NCBI GenBank assembly: GCA_017999915.1
Contig: JAGNKX010000003.1
Location: 62,001 to 126,000, forward strand
Length of the DNA stretch: 64,000 nucleotides
Direction of reading: 5' to 3'
Source: Spirochaetota bacterium
GTDB taxonomy: Bacteria > Spirochaetota > UBA4802 > UBA5550
The notes under the pieces are model-generated. The model did not search any database, was not told the DNA's origin, and was given only the letters and a program-made list of their open reading frames with translations. Position numbers and translations under genes: made by a program. Shown here one piece after another: positions 34,714 through 42,430 of the stretch (position 1 is the stretch's first letter; every line of letters begins with the position of its first letter).

Positions 34714-36044
34714 TGGGCAGGACAATAATCGTCGGCGCCGGCATCAACGGCCTTCTCCTGGGCGCTCTCCTTGCCCATGACGGCGAAGAGGTGACGGTCT
34801 TCGAGAAAAACGGCCATCCCGGCGGCAGGGCCTTCCTGCACGAGAGCGGCGGCTTTATCATGGATTATGGTGTGCACCTCACGCGGTTCGGCCCGGAGAG
34901 CTCCCTGGCGAAGATCATGAAGCACGTAGGCGTTGAGGTCGCCTTCCGCAGGCTGGGGCCATCCTATGTAATTGACCAGAACGGGAAGAGGGTCCTTTTC
35001 CCGACCAGCCCCGACGGCATATTTAAAAGCGAAATGTTCACCTTCTTTGAAAAGGTGAAGCTCATCAAGCTGCTTCTCAAAATCAAAAAGGGAGCCTTTA
35101 ACGAAGGCTACATGGACGTGTCCCTCCGGGACTGGCTGAACCTGAACAGGATCACCGGGGGCGTCCGCCGCTACCTCGAGCTCATCAGCGCGTCGGTAAT
35201 GGTATGCCCCTTTCTCGAGAAGACCTCGGCCGGGGAGATGTTCCGGAACCTTCACAAGGTCTTCACCACGGGCCACTCCGCTGAATACCTCGCCGGGGGA
35301 TGGAAGCCGGTGTACCGGGCCCTGATCGATGAGATCGAAAAAAAGGGGTCCATCCATTACGGCGTGAAAGTCGATTCCGTGACCCTGGCAAGGGGCAGGG
35401 CCTCCGGCGTCACCGTCGGCCGCAGGAAATACGCGGCCGACCGCGTGGTGCTCAACCTGCCTGTGCAGGAACTATTCGGCATTTTGCCCGAAAGTTCCTT
35501 CGACGATGAGTATGTCAAGCTCTGCAAGAACCTGGTGCCCACGTCGGGCATATTCTTCGACCTTGCCCTGAAAAAAAGGGTGGGGGATTATGACGGCCTC
35601 CTGTACACGTACGATCCCATGACCTACGGCATGATAACGTCGAACCTGGCCGGGGGACTCGCGCCGGAGGGCTGCCAGGTCCTTACCATGTTCTACCCGA
35701 CGACGATGGAGGACGTGCGCGACACCAACCTGCGCATGCAGCGGAAAGAGGAGCTGTGGCAGGCAATCAAGAAATATTTTCCGGACATCGAGGACCATAT
35801 CCTCTGGAAACGGGAATCCTCCCTTAAAATGGTGGATGGCGCGCAGGTCAACACAACCCAGACGGAGCACAGGCGGCCCGGCGCCGCGGTGCCGGGCTTC
35901 GCGAACCTTTTTCTCGTGGGCGATTCAATCGCCGCGCCCGGCGCGGGGGGGGACATCGGCAATGAATCGGTCCCGATCACGTATTACGTCATCACCGGCA
36001 GAACATTGGGGCAGGGGGGATGGGAAGGCGCGTCACCGGCCTGA
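34713..36044 (+). CDS. NAD(P)/FAD-dependent oxidoreductase, phytoene-desaturase/amine-oxidase type
   Basis: 443 residues. N-terminal dinucleotide motif IIVGAGINGLLLGALLAHDG followed by VFEKNGHPGGRA, the CrtI/monoamine-oxidase FAD signature, and a C-terminal FAD-binding end LFLVGDSIAAPGAGGDIGNES. The middle includes YLAGGWKPVYRALIDEIEKKGSIHYG, again typical of the CrtI/retinol-saturase clan. The substrate is probably a lipid or isoprenoid. The start overlaps the upstream membrane protein's stop. Confidence 0.88.
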   Translation: MGRTIIVGAGINGLLLGALLAHDGEEVTVFEKNGHPGGRAFLHESGGFIMDYGVHLTRFGPESSLAKIMKHVGVEVAFRRLGPSYVIDQNGKRVLFPTSPDGIFKSEMFTFFEKVKLIKLLLKIKKGAFNEGYMDVSLRDWLNLNRITGGVRRYLELISASVMVCPFLEKTSAGEMFRNLHKVFTTGHSAEYLAGGWKPVYRALIDEIEKKGSIHYGVKVDSVTLARGRASGVTVGRRKYAADRVVLNLPVQELFGILPESSFDDEYVKLCKNLVPTSGIFFDLALKKRVGDYDGLLYTYDPMTYGMITSNLAGGLAPEGCQVLTMFYPTTMEDVRDTNLRMQRKEELWQAIKKYFPDIEDHILWKRESSLKMVDGAQVNTTQTEHRRPGAAVPGFANLFLVGDSIAAPGAGGDIGNESVPITYYVITGRTLGQGGWEGASPA

Positions 36045-36368
36045 AAGGACCCGTTCGACTTCATCGGCGTCATAGTGAAGGTTGAGCCTGCCTGCGAGGG
36101 TCTCAAGGATCAGGAGGGGCGGGACCGCGACCTTCGGCGACGAGTAGTTGACGGTCGTGATGGCTTCCGTCATGCGTGCCACGATGGCGCCGGCGCCCGG
36201 GTTCAGCACCTTGACGGTTATGAATGCCTCCCGCTTTTTTCCGTTGTAATTGATCTGTACCAGGTCCGTGCACATCGTTTCCTTGTAGCCGTAGTTCGCC
36301 TCGATGGACAGGTGCACCATCGAGTTGTCTTCGCCATGCCTGTATATCTTTACGAGTTTCAGTTCCAT
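36033..36368 (-). CDS. Unknown protein in the K+ channel operon
   Basis: 111 residues, beta-rich (MELKLVKIYRHGEDNSMVHLSIEANYG...KREAFITVKVLNPGAGAIVARMTEA), no signal peptide, no recognised family. It begins 7 bases after the stop of the cyclic-nucleotide-binding gene, so it is likely the third gene of that operon. Its end overlaps the convergent oxidoreductase gene by 12 bases. Confidence 0.65.
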   Translation of the reverse strand: MELKLVKIYRHGEDNSMVHLSIEANYGYKETMCTDLVQINYNGKKREAFITVKVLNPGAGAIVARMTEAITTVNYSSPKVAVPPLLILETLAGRLNLHYDADEVERVLSGR

Positions 36369-36375
36369 ACTGATC

Positions 36376-36912
36376 TTATTGCGTCGCCGATATCTCCTCC
36401 ACCAGGGCGGAGAAGAGGGTTATGATGTCGCTGTTCGATTTGCGCAGGTACGCGCAGAGCTGGCTGGCTATGGCCCTGGTAATGGCCAGGCCGGCCGCGG
36501 GATTCTCGTCGCCGAATTTGACGAAATCATCGCGATTGATAACGAGGCACTCGCAGTCGGTCTGGGCCACGACCGAGGCTGAGCGCCGGTCGTTGTCGAT
36601 GAGGGCGATCTCCCCCACGTTGATGCTTCCCTCGTCGGCGCAGAGGGTCGTTACGGTGTACCGCTCGTCTTGCAGGGTGTTTTTCACGATATCGATTTCG
36701 CCGTTCAGGATGATGAAGAGCTCGTCGCCGAACTCTCCCTCGCGGATGATGTATTTCCCTTTCCGGTAATGCCGGCGGCTGCAGATGTTGGCGATCTTTT
36801 CAAGCACATCCATGTCATTTTCAAACATGGAGAAGAAGGAAACCTCCCTCAGCTTGTTCAGGATGATGTCGCAGCTATCGGCCTGTCCTTTGGTGCGCTT
36901 AAACAACGGCAT
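36376..36912 (-). CDS. Stand-alone cyclic-nucleotide-binding protein
   Basis: 178 residues: a CRP-type effector domain from ~20 to ~150 and a helical end, with no DNA-binding helix-turn-helix. The phosphate-binding cassette GEIALIDNDRRSASV keeps the Glu and the Arg that hold the cyclic phosphate in CRP/PKA-type sites, so cAMP or cGMP binding is likely. The start lies 14 bases inside the end of the K+ channel gene; tight coupling suggests that it acts on the channel. Confidence 0.88.
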   Translation of the reverse strand: MPLFKRTKGQADSCDIILNKLREVSFFSMFENDMDVLEKIANICSRRHYRKGKYIIREGEFGDELFIILNGEIDIVKNTLQDERYTVTTLCADEGSINVGEIALIDNDRRSASVVAQTDCECLVINRDDFVKFGDENPAAGLAITRAIASQLCAYLRKSNSDIITLFSALVEEISATQ

Positions 36913-38281
36913 GTTCTTTACCTTTTTCCGGGAGTTTTAACGTATCATGTGTTCTTCCCTCGATGACAATGGCCCTGCTGTATCTGCCTATCTGATAACC
37001 GATCGCCGGGTTGATGACCGGCAGGTTAGCCATGAGCTGCTTTACCACTTTCAGGTTGTCCACGAGCTTTGATATGTCGGGTGTCTTCTGGGCGTCCCTG
37101 ATCGCCTCGGTCTTGCGGGTGAAGAAGTTGCCCGTGTTCTCGAGTATGCCTATAAGAATGGTCCTGTTCTTCGCCATGAAGAAATCGAAGAGCTCCCCGT
37201 AGGTCTTGCCGATGAATTTGCCGGGGATCTCCTGGGTGACGATGGAAACGTCGGCGTTCACGTTCAGGAGCTCGCTGATCACCTGGGATATGCCGCTGCC
37301 GGACGACGCGTTTGCGATGATGGAGCGGTTGAACTCCGACGAGAGGATTATCTCGTCGCAGTTGGAGAACCTGAGGTACCGCTCGAATTTTTCGTCAAGG
37401 ATCTCCGCGCAGGTGTACACGGTCTTTGATATGGATTTTATGGTGATGATGGTCATGACGGTGCGGGAATCCACCTCCTGGACCGAGCCCTGCACGAGGC
37501 GGTCGGCGAACACGATGACCCGCCTGGCCTGCTTGAGGTTCGCCCGGTGAAGCACCCGCTCGTCGATGTAGTCGCCGCGGATGAAATTGATATGGGCGAA
37601 CCTGCTGTCGGACTTGAGGTTCTGGACCTCTTCAGGATCGGCGGTGCTGATCAGCACGAATTCCGACGGCAGGAAATCCTTGTTCTTTTCCATGATGTTT
37701 GAAAGGATGTTGGCCATGTCGCGCTTCCACCCGCAGATGATAAAATGGTTTTTAAGATTTATTTCCTTCAATCCCCGACCCTCCTTTAACTGTTGCTCCA
37801 CCAGGGCCGACGCGATGTTACCGGTGATGACGCCGACCAGAGAAACCCCGAAGAACATCAGGAGAATGCCGGTGAAGCGTCCCGCGTTCGATTTCGGATA
37901 GAAATCGCCGTAACCGACCGTGGTGGAGGTCACAAAGGCCCACCACACGGCGTCTTTCAGCGATCGTATATTGCTCGATTTTGACGCATCCTCCACCATT
38001 GCGCCGTCGACTTTATTGTAGAATACGTATCTGCTCTCAAAATAGTAGACCGCCACGGAAAGCACGGAAAGAAATATGAAGGCCGCCAGGAACAGCTTGA
38101 AGAAGAAGTTGCGGGTCACCTTAAGGAAGAGATATCGTATGGTCTTATTCTGCCAGAAGGCTATGGCGGCTATGGCTTTTTTTATGGAATCGGCGGCGCC
38201 GGGCAGAATATATTTGGTTTTTTGCCTGATCGTGTTGTACAGGTTGATGATCGTTAGTTTCAGCATAGTGTGATTGTGCAT
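36899..38281 (-). CDS. Two-helix potassium channel with RCK/TrkA domains
   Basis: 460 residues. Helix 1 is at ~62-82, the pore loop has TTVGYGD at 120-126 (K+ selectivity filter), and helix 2 at ~134-156. The cytoplasmic part begins with the RCK Rossmann segment LKNHFIICGWKRDMAN and includes a second regulatory half. The fold is that of MthK/Kch-type channels gated by ligands on the RCK ring. Downstream, overlapping by 14 bases, is a cyclic-nucleotide-binding protein. Start codon not supported by a clear ribosome-binding site; a Met at 38266 is an alternative. Confidence 0.92.
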   Translation of the reverse strand: MHNHTMLKLTIINLYNTIRQKTKYILPGAADSIKKAIAAIAFWQNKTIRYLFLKVTRNFFFKLFLAAFIFLSVLSVAVYYFESRYVFYNKVDGAMVEDASKSSNIRSLKDAVWWAFVTSTTVGYGDFYPKSNAGRFTGILLMFFGVSLVGVITGNIASALVEQQLKEGRGLKEINLKNHFIICGWKRDMANILSNIMEKNKDFLPSEFVLISTADPEEVQNLKSDSRFAHINFIRGDYIDERVLHRANLKQARRVIVFADRLVQGSVQEVDSRTVMTIITIKSISKTVYTCAEILDEKFERYLRFSNCDEIILSSEFNRSIIANASSGSGISQVISELLNVNADVSIVTQEIPGKFIGKTYGELFDFFMAKNRTILIGILENTGNFFTRKTEAIRDAQKTPDISKLVDNLKVVKQLMANLPVINPAIGYQIGRYSRAIVIEGRTHDTLKLPEKGKEHAVV

Positions 38282-38371
38282 AAAATATAGATATTTTCAT
38301 TTCTATTGTCGATATAATTCCTCTAATTATTAATATGGTTTTGGCTGTTTTTAATTAAAATTCATAAATTC

Positions 38372-38411
38372 GCGCCGGCAGGCGTCCCAGCCCCTGGGGG
38401 CCTGCCGGCGT
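38372..38411. repeat. GC-rich hairpin
   Basis: CGCCGGCAGGC/GCCTGCCGGCG stem around a second small inverted repeat (CCCAG/CTGGG). It lies between divergent genes; no T-run. Confidence 0.6.
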
Positions 38412-38423
38412 GGGACTTTCGGC

Positions 38424-38453
38424 TTGACGTTGTTATGTTTTTTCCATTATATT
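38424..38453 (+). promoter_or_regulatory. Likely promoter of the zinc-finger gene
   Basis: TTGACG (38424-38429) and TTATAT/TATATT (38447-38453) with a 17-18-base spacer; the start codon follows a GGGAGG site. Confidence 0.55.
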
Positions 38454-38475
38454 AACAATGCGAAGGGAGGCTCCT

Positions 38476-38901
38476 ATGATATGTCCCCGTTGTAAAAAGA
38501 CCATGGTACAGGAGAAGGAGGAAGGCGAGGAAATTCTCGTCTGCAGACACTGTGACGGCATATGGCTCCACAAGCACCAGCTCAACAATCTCCTGCAGGA
38601 GAGCGGTGGGGATGTCGAGCTCTGCTCGTTCAACACCCTGCCGGATGATGACAGGCGTCCCATCATCAAGTGCCGCCAGTGCCCCGATTCGGTAATGCTG
38701 AAGATCCATTTCCTCGAGTATTCCGATATTGTCATCGACCGGTGCCCGACCTGCGGCTCCTACTGGCTTGATAAAAACGAGCTGGCCAACATGCACAAGT
38801 ATATCAGGCAGGTGGAGGAGGGGAGCAGCCAGGTGAAAGACGTGACCGCCTATGACCTGCTGGCGAAGATCAGCCGGATAGCCTATACGATCTTTCATTG
38901 A
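38476..38901 (+). CDS. Double TFIIB-type zinc-finger protein
   Basis: 141 residues with two zf-TFIIB units: CPRCKKTMVQ...CRHCDGIWLHKHQL (residues 2-35) and CRQCPDSVML...CPTCGSYWLDKNEL (~58-98). Each has a CxxC pair, a second CxxC pair and the GxWLdxxEL ending common to this family (PF13453). Such proteins are widespread, small and poorly understood. The start is placed at the Met after GGGAGG. The MFS gene follows on the same strand. Confidence 0.88.
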   Translation: MICPRCKKTMVQEKEEGEEILVCRHCDGIWLHKHQLNNLLQESGGDVELCSFNTLPDDDRRPIIKCRQCPDSVMLKIHFLEYSDIVIDRCPTCGSYWLDKNELANMHKYIRQVEEGSSQVKDVTAYDLLAKISRIAYTIFH

Positions 38902-38984
38902 CCGGGTGCGCCGAAAATTCCTTGACGAAATGATCCTTTTCCCGGTGATATCGGCAATCGTGATCACCAGGGGGACGATTGCCG

Positions 38985-40214
38985 ATGGGGAACCTGTACC
39001 GGAGAATAACCGGGCTGCCAAGGGATTTCATGCTGTTCATAATGGCGATCGCCCTGATCGGGTTCTCCCAGAGCGCCATCAACTCGGTATTCAACAACTA
39101 CCTGAACGAAGTATTCCGCATCACCAATAACCAGCGCGGCATGCTCGAGCTGCCACGGGAGCTACCCGGCTTCCTGGTGGTGTTTTTTTCCGCCATGTTC
39201 TTTTTCATGAGCACACGGCGCCTTGCCGCCTTCGCCAACGTGCTCGCCGCGCTCGGGATCGCCCTGATCGGACTGATGGCCCCCACCTATTCCATCATGC
39301 TGGTATGGCTCCTGGTTTACAGCATGGGGCAGCATATTTTTCTTCCCCTCAACCAGAGCCTGGGCATGGAATTTGCCAGGGAGGGGAACACGGGTAAGCG
39401 GCTGGGGCAGCTGACGGGGGCCATGAATATCGCCGCTATCGCGGGGAGTTTCCTCATTTTTATCGGGTTCAAACACCTGCATTTTAATTTCTTCATTTCG
39501 TTTATCATCGCTTCGGCCGGGTTTTTCTGCGCATCGGCACTGCTCTTCCTCATGAAGCCCGGAGTGTCCCACCCGGCAAAGACGAAATTCACCCTGAGAA
39601 GGGAATATCAACTCTTTTACTGGCTCAATATACTCTTCGGCACGCGGAAGCAGATATTCCTCACCTTCGCTCCCTGGGTGCTGATCAAGGTATTCAACCA
39701 GAAAACGGAGATGGTCGCCACGCTTCTCACCGTCGGCGGCGTTGCCGGCATTTTTTTCAACCCCCTCCTGGGCAAGGCCATAGACCGCCTCGGCGAGCGG
39801 CGCATCCTCATGGGCGAGGCCGTCCTCCTGGTCTTCGTGTGCGCCGGATACGGATTTTCGAAAGACCTGCTCGGCGAGACCCCGGCCCTCTTCATCGCCT
39901 TTGCATGCTTCGTGGCGGACCAGTTGCTTATGTCGGTTGGTATGGCCCGGGCGACATATTTAAAGAAGATAGCGGTGAGACCCGAGGACGTCCCCCAGAC
40001 CCTGACCATGGGAGTGAGCATCGATCATATATTTTCAATCTCGATAGCCCTGGTGGGCGGGGTGATCTGGGACGCGCTGGGATATCAGTATGTGTTTTTG
40101 ATCGGGGCAGTCATCGCGCTGGTGAATTTATTTGCCGCGTCCCGCGTCAGGATAGACGTCTCACGGCAGGCCGGGGAGAAAGAGGTCCCGCCGGCGCAGG
40201 TAACAGAGGACTGA
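38985..40214 (+). CDS. Major facilitator superfamily transporter
   Basis: 409 residues, about twelve membrane helices in two halves. The cytoplasmic loop between helices of the second half has GKAIDRLGERRILMGEA, the typical MFS A-like motif (GxxxDRxGxRR). The first half is unusual in NNQRGMLELPRELPGFLVVFF. No substrate can be given. AGGGGGA lies about ten bases before the chosen ATG; a TTG six bases earlier is less likely. Confidence 0.88.
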   Translation: MGNLYRRITGLPRDFMLFIMAIALIGFSQSAINSVFNNYLNEVFRITNNQRGMLELPRELPGFLVVFFSAMFFFMSTRRLAAFANVLAALGIALIGLMAPTYSIMLVWLLVYSMGQHIFLPLNQSLGMEFAREGNTGKRLGQLTGAMNIAAIAGSFLIFIGFKHLHFNFFISFIIASAGFFCASALLFLMKPGVSHPAKTKFTLRREYQLFYWLNILFGTRKQIFLTFAPWVLIKVFNQKTEMVATLLTVGGVAGIFFNPLLGKAIDRLGERRILMGEAVLLVFVCAGYGFSKDLLGETPALFIAFACFVADQLLMSVGMARATYLKKIAVRPEDVPQTLTMGVSIDHIFSISIALVGGVIWDALGYQYVFLIGAVIALVNLFAASRVRIDVSRQAGEKEVPPAQVTED

Positions 40215-40585
40215 GAGATGAAGCTTGTTGCAAATCTGATTCTTCTTTCCGGGGTTAAAGGGCGAAGCCCGAGCGAACAGGATGTTCGCCTGCCGGCATG
40301 AAACAGGATGTTTCAATAAAGCCGGCCTTACAAGCCCCCCGCAGGGGCTTCCCTGCGAGCGCGAGACGCAGTTTCGCTATAATTCTCTTTATATTATTCT
40401 TGACTTGTAGTTTAATCCATGTAACTTAAGGATGCATATATCATCAGACTAATAGAATAACGATATTTTTAGAATTAATATGACTTTTCCCGCAAAAAAG
40501 CTGTCTAACATTAATGGCAGGTTACATACAGAATTAATGCGTGATATTTTCGCGCATCACGAATAAACAGTGAGGGAGTATTACT
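40215..40585. other. Intergenic region with a GGA-hairpin element
   Basis: No gene. The left half holds structured repeat DNA (40259-40380); the right half is AT-rich leader of the lipoprotein gene with a GGGAG ribosome-binding site just before 40586. Confidence 0.55.
40261..40326 (+). repeat. GGA-loop hairpin element, copy 2
   Basis: GCGAACA-GGA-TGTTCGC (40273-40289), linker CT, outer stem GCCGGC/GCCGGC (40292-40297 with 40321-40326) enclosing TGAAACA-GGA-TGTTTCA (40299-40315) and an ATAAA 3' bulge. Same design as copies at 3886-3938 and 51873-51821 (minus), with different but paired stem bases. GGGC-GAA-GCCC lies just before it. Confidence 0.68.
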
Positions 40586-41251
40586 ATGAGATCATTCGTT
40601 ACACTGACAGCAGCGCTTCTATTGTCGCTGGCCGGATGCGTCACCATGCCCGACCCGGTGCCGGTCAATTACCTTGTGGAAAAGACCCCGGAGCAGGGAA
40701 AGATACTTGAAAAGCTGGAGAACGGTATCATCGCCAAGAACCACGAGGTGAAGGCGCTGAAGGACAAGAGCCAGGCCGCCGATCAGAAAGTGAACGTTGA
40801 AAAGGGAAGGCTGGGTATCCTGAAAGATGAGAGGAGCCTGCTGGATGAAAAGAAAAAGCAGTACCAGATGGAAAACGACGCGGCTAAAACTGAAGACAAC
40901 AACAAGCAGATAACCGCAAAGGACGGCGAAATCAAGGCTCAAGAATTGAAAGTTGAGAGCGCGACCGCCTCGTCCGGACTGGCCCGGGCCCAGAAAGAGG
41001 TGGGAGAAACGGAGTTGTCCGTCATGGTGGCGGAGCTGAACTATGAAAAGGCGAGGATTGCGCGGGAATACCTGGTGAAGCACCAGGCGGCAAATGCCGC
41101 CGACAAGAAGGATCAGCCGTCGCCCGACAAGTATGACGACAAGTACCGCCTCTACCTGGAGAAGCAGCGGGAAGCCCTGGTGGAAAAACGGAATACCAGG
41201 GACGAGGCCGCGCTGAAGCTGAAAATCGCTGAAGATAAACTGAAACAGTAA
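40586..41251 (+). CDS. Coiled-coil lipoprotein
   Basis: 221 residues. The signal peptide ends in lipobox LSLAGC (Cys near 19). The mature protein is almost entirely charged heptad-like sequence (KLENGIIAKNHEVKALKDK..., VEKGRLGILKDERSLLDEKKK...), a long coiled coil. It probably sits on a membrane and spans the periplasm or contacts the peptidoglycan-binding OmpA protein encoded 11 bases downstream. Confidence 0.82.
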   Translation: MRSFVTLTAALLLSLAGCVTMPDPVPVNYLVEKTPEQGKILEKLENGIIAKNHEVKALKDKSQAADQKVNVEKGRLGILKDERSLLDEKKKQYQMENDAAKTEDNNKQITAKDGEIKAQELKVESATASSGLARAQKEVGETELSVMVAELNYEKARIAREYLVKHQAANAADKKDQPSPDKYDDKYRLYLEKQREALVEKRNTRDEAALKLKIAEDKLKQ

Positions 41252-41262
41252 GGACCTGCACC

Positions 41263-42315
41263 ATGAAGACACGGCATATTAATGTTCGGATCATCGCGGC
41301 CCTGGCGGCGGCAGCCCTGCTCTGGCTGGCGGCGCCGTCAGGCGTACAGGGCGCCATCCTGTATACGGCTTCGCAGTATAACAAGCTGTATAATGAGAAT
41401 GTGGCGCTGCAGCTCGAGCTTGATTCGCTCAAGAGGCAATACGGCAATGACAAGGCGAACCTTGAATCGACCATAAGCGACCTGAACAGCAGGATCGCCG
41501 GTCTGAACAAGGAGCTGGAGAACCTGCGAAAACAGATGGAAGACGAGAGAAATGGCGCCGCCAACAGGATCAAGGAAATGGAGAAGATGACCGATCTCCT
41601 GAAGAAAAAGGGCGGCGACCGGGAAAAGCAGCTTGTCGAGGAGAACCAAAAACTCCAGAAACGCTGCGAAGACGACCTCGCGAAGCTCCGCGACGATCTC
41701 GTTAAGGAGCGGCAGAAACACCTCAAGGAGCTGTCGGACCTGAGGAGCGACTACGAGAAAAAGATAGCGGACCTGAAAAAGGAGATAGCCAATCTTAACA
41801 ACGAGCTTTCGAACCTGCAGAAGCTCACGCAAAAGCAGAAAGAAGAGCTGTCGCGCATGGAGGATCAGGCGAAGGAGCTGGAAAAGCAGCTGGCCGATGA
41901 AATCAAGAAGGGCGATATCAAGCTCAAGCGTTTTCACGATAAGCTCATCATCAATATCGACGACAAGATATCCTTTGATTCGGGGAAGGCCGATCTCAAG
42001 AAAGAGGTCATGCCCGCCCTGGGAAAGATATCCGCCATACTGAACGATTTTCCCGAGTACAAGATCGTGATCGAGGGACATACGGATAACGTCCCGATAA
42101 GCACCAGCAGGTTCAGGGACAACTGGCAGCTGTCAACCGAGCGCGCCCTGTCGGTCCTGAACTACATCCTCAGGGAAAAGCGGCTGAATGTTTCCCGCTT
42201 CAGCGCGGCCGGATACGGGGAATTCAATCCCATCGTACCCAACGATACGCCGGCAAACCGCGCCCTCAACCGCAGGGTCGACATTGTCGTGGTACCCCGC
42301 CTTTCCGGCAAATGA
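41263..42315 (+). CDS. OmpA-family peptidoglycan-binding protein with coiled coil
   Basis: 350 residues: signal peptide (IIAALAAAALLWLAAPSGVQGA), coiled coil from ~40 to ~220, then the OmpA-C/MotB-type domain with DKISFDSGKADLKKEVMPAL, VIEGHTDNVPIS and SAAGYGEFNPIVPNDT plus NRRVDIVV. The NDTPANRALNRRVDI end contains the Asp and Arg that hold diaminopimelate, agreeing with the Mpl gene at 4544. Operon with the coiled-coil lipoprotein. Confidence 0.9.
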   Translation: MKTRHINVRIIAALAAAALLWLAAPSGVQGAILYTASQYNKLYNENVALQLELDSLKRQYGNDKANLESTISDLNSRIAGLNKELENLRKQMEDERNGAANRIKEMEKMTDLLKKKGGDREKQLVEENQKLQKRCEDDLAKLRDDLVKERQKHLKELSDLRSDYEKKIADLKKEIANLNNELSNLQKLTQKQKEELSRMEDQAKELEKQLADEIKKGDIKLKRFHDKLIINIDDKISFDSGKADLKKEVMPALGKISAILNDFPEYKIVIEGHTDNVPISTSRFRDNWQLSTERALSVLNYILREKRLNVSRFSAAGYGEFNPIVPNDTPANRALNRRVDIVVVPRLSGK

Positions 42316-42430
42316 CGCTTTTTTCTTGACTGTGGAGCGGATGCCGGTATAGTTAACCCGGAGCCGGCTGAAGAAGCCCCTCCGGGCCTGCGTGACGCAG
42401 ACCGGCTCACTACCCCGCTCAGGTCAAGGC

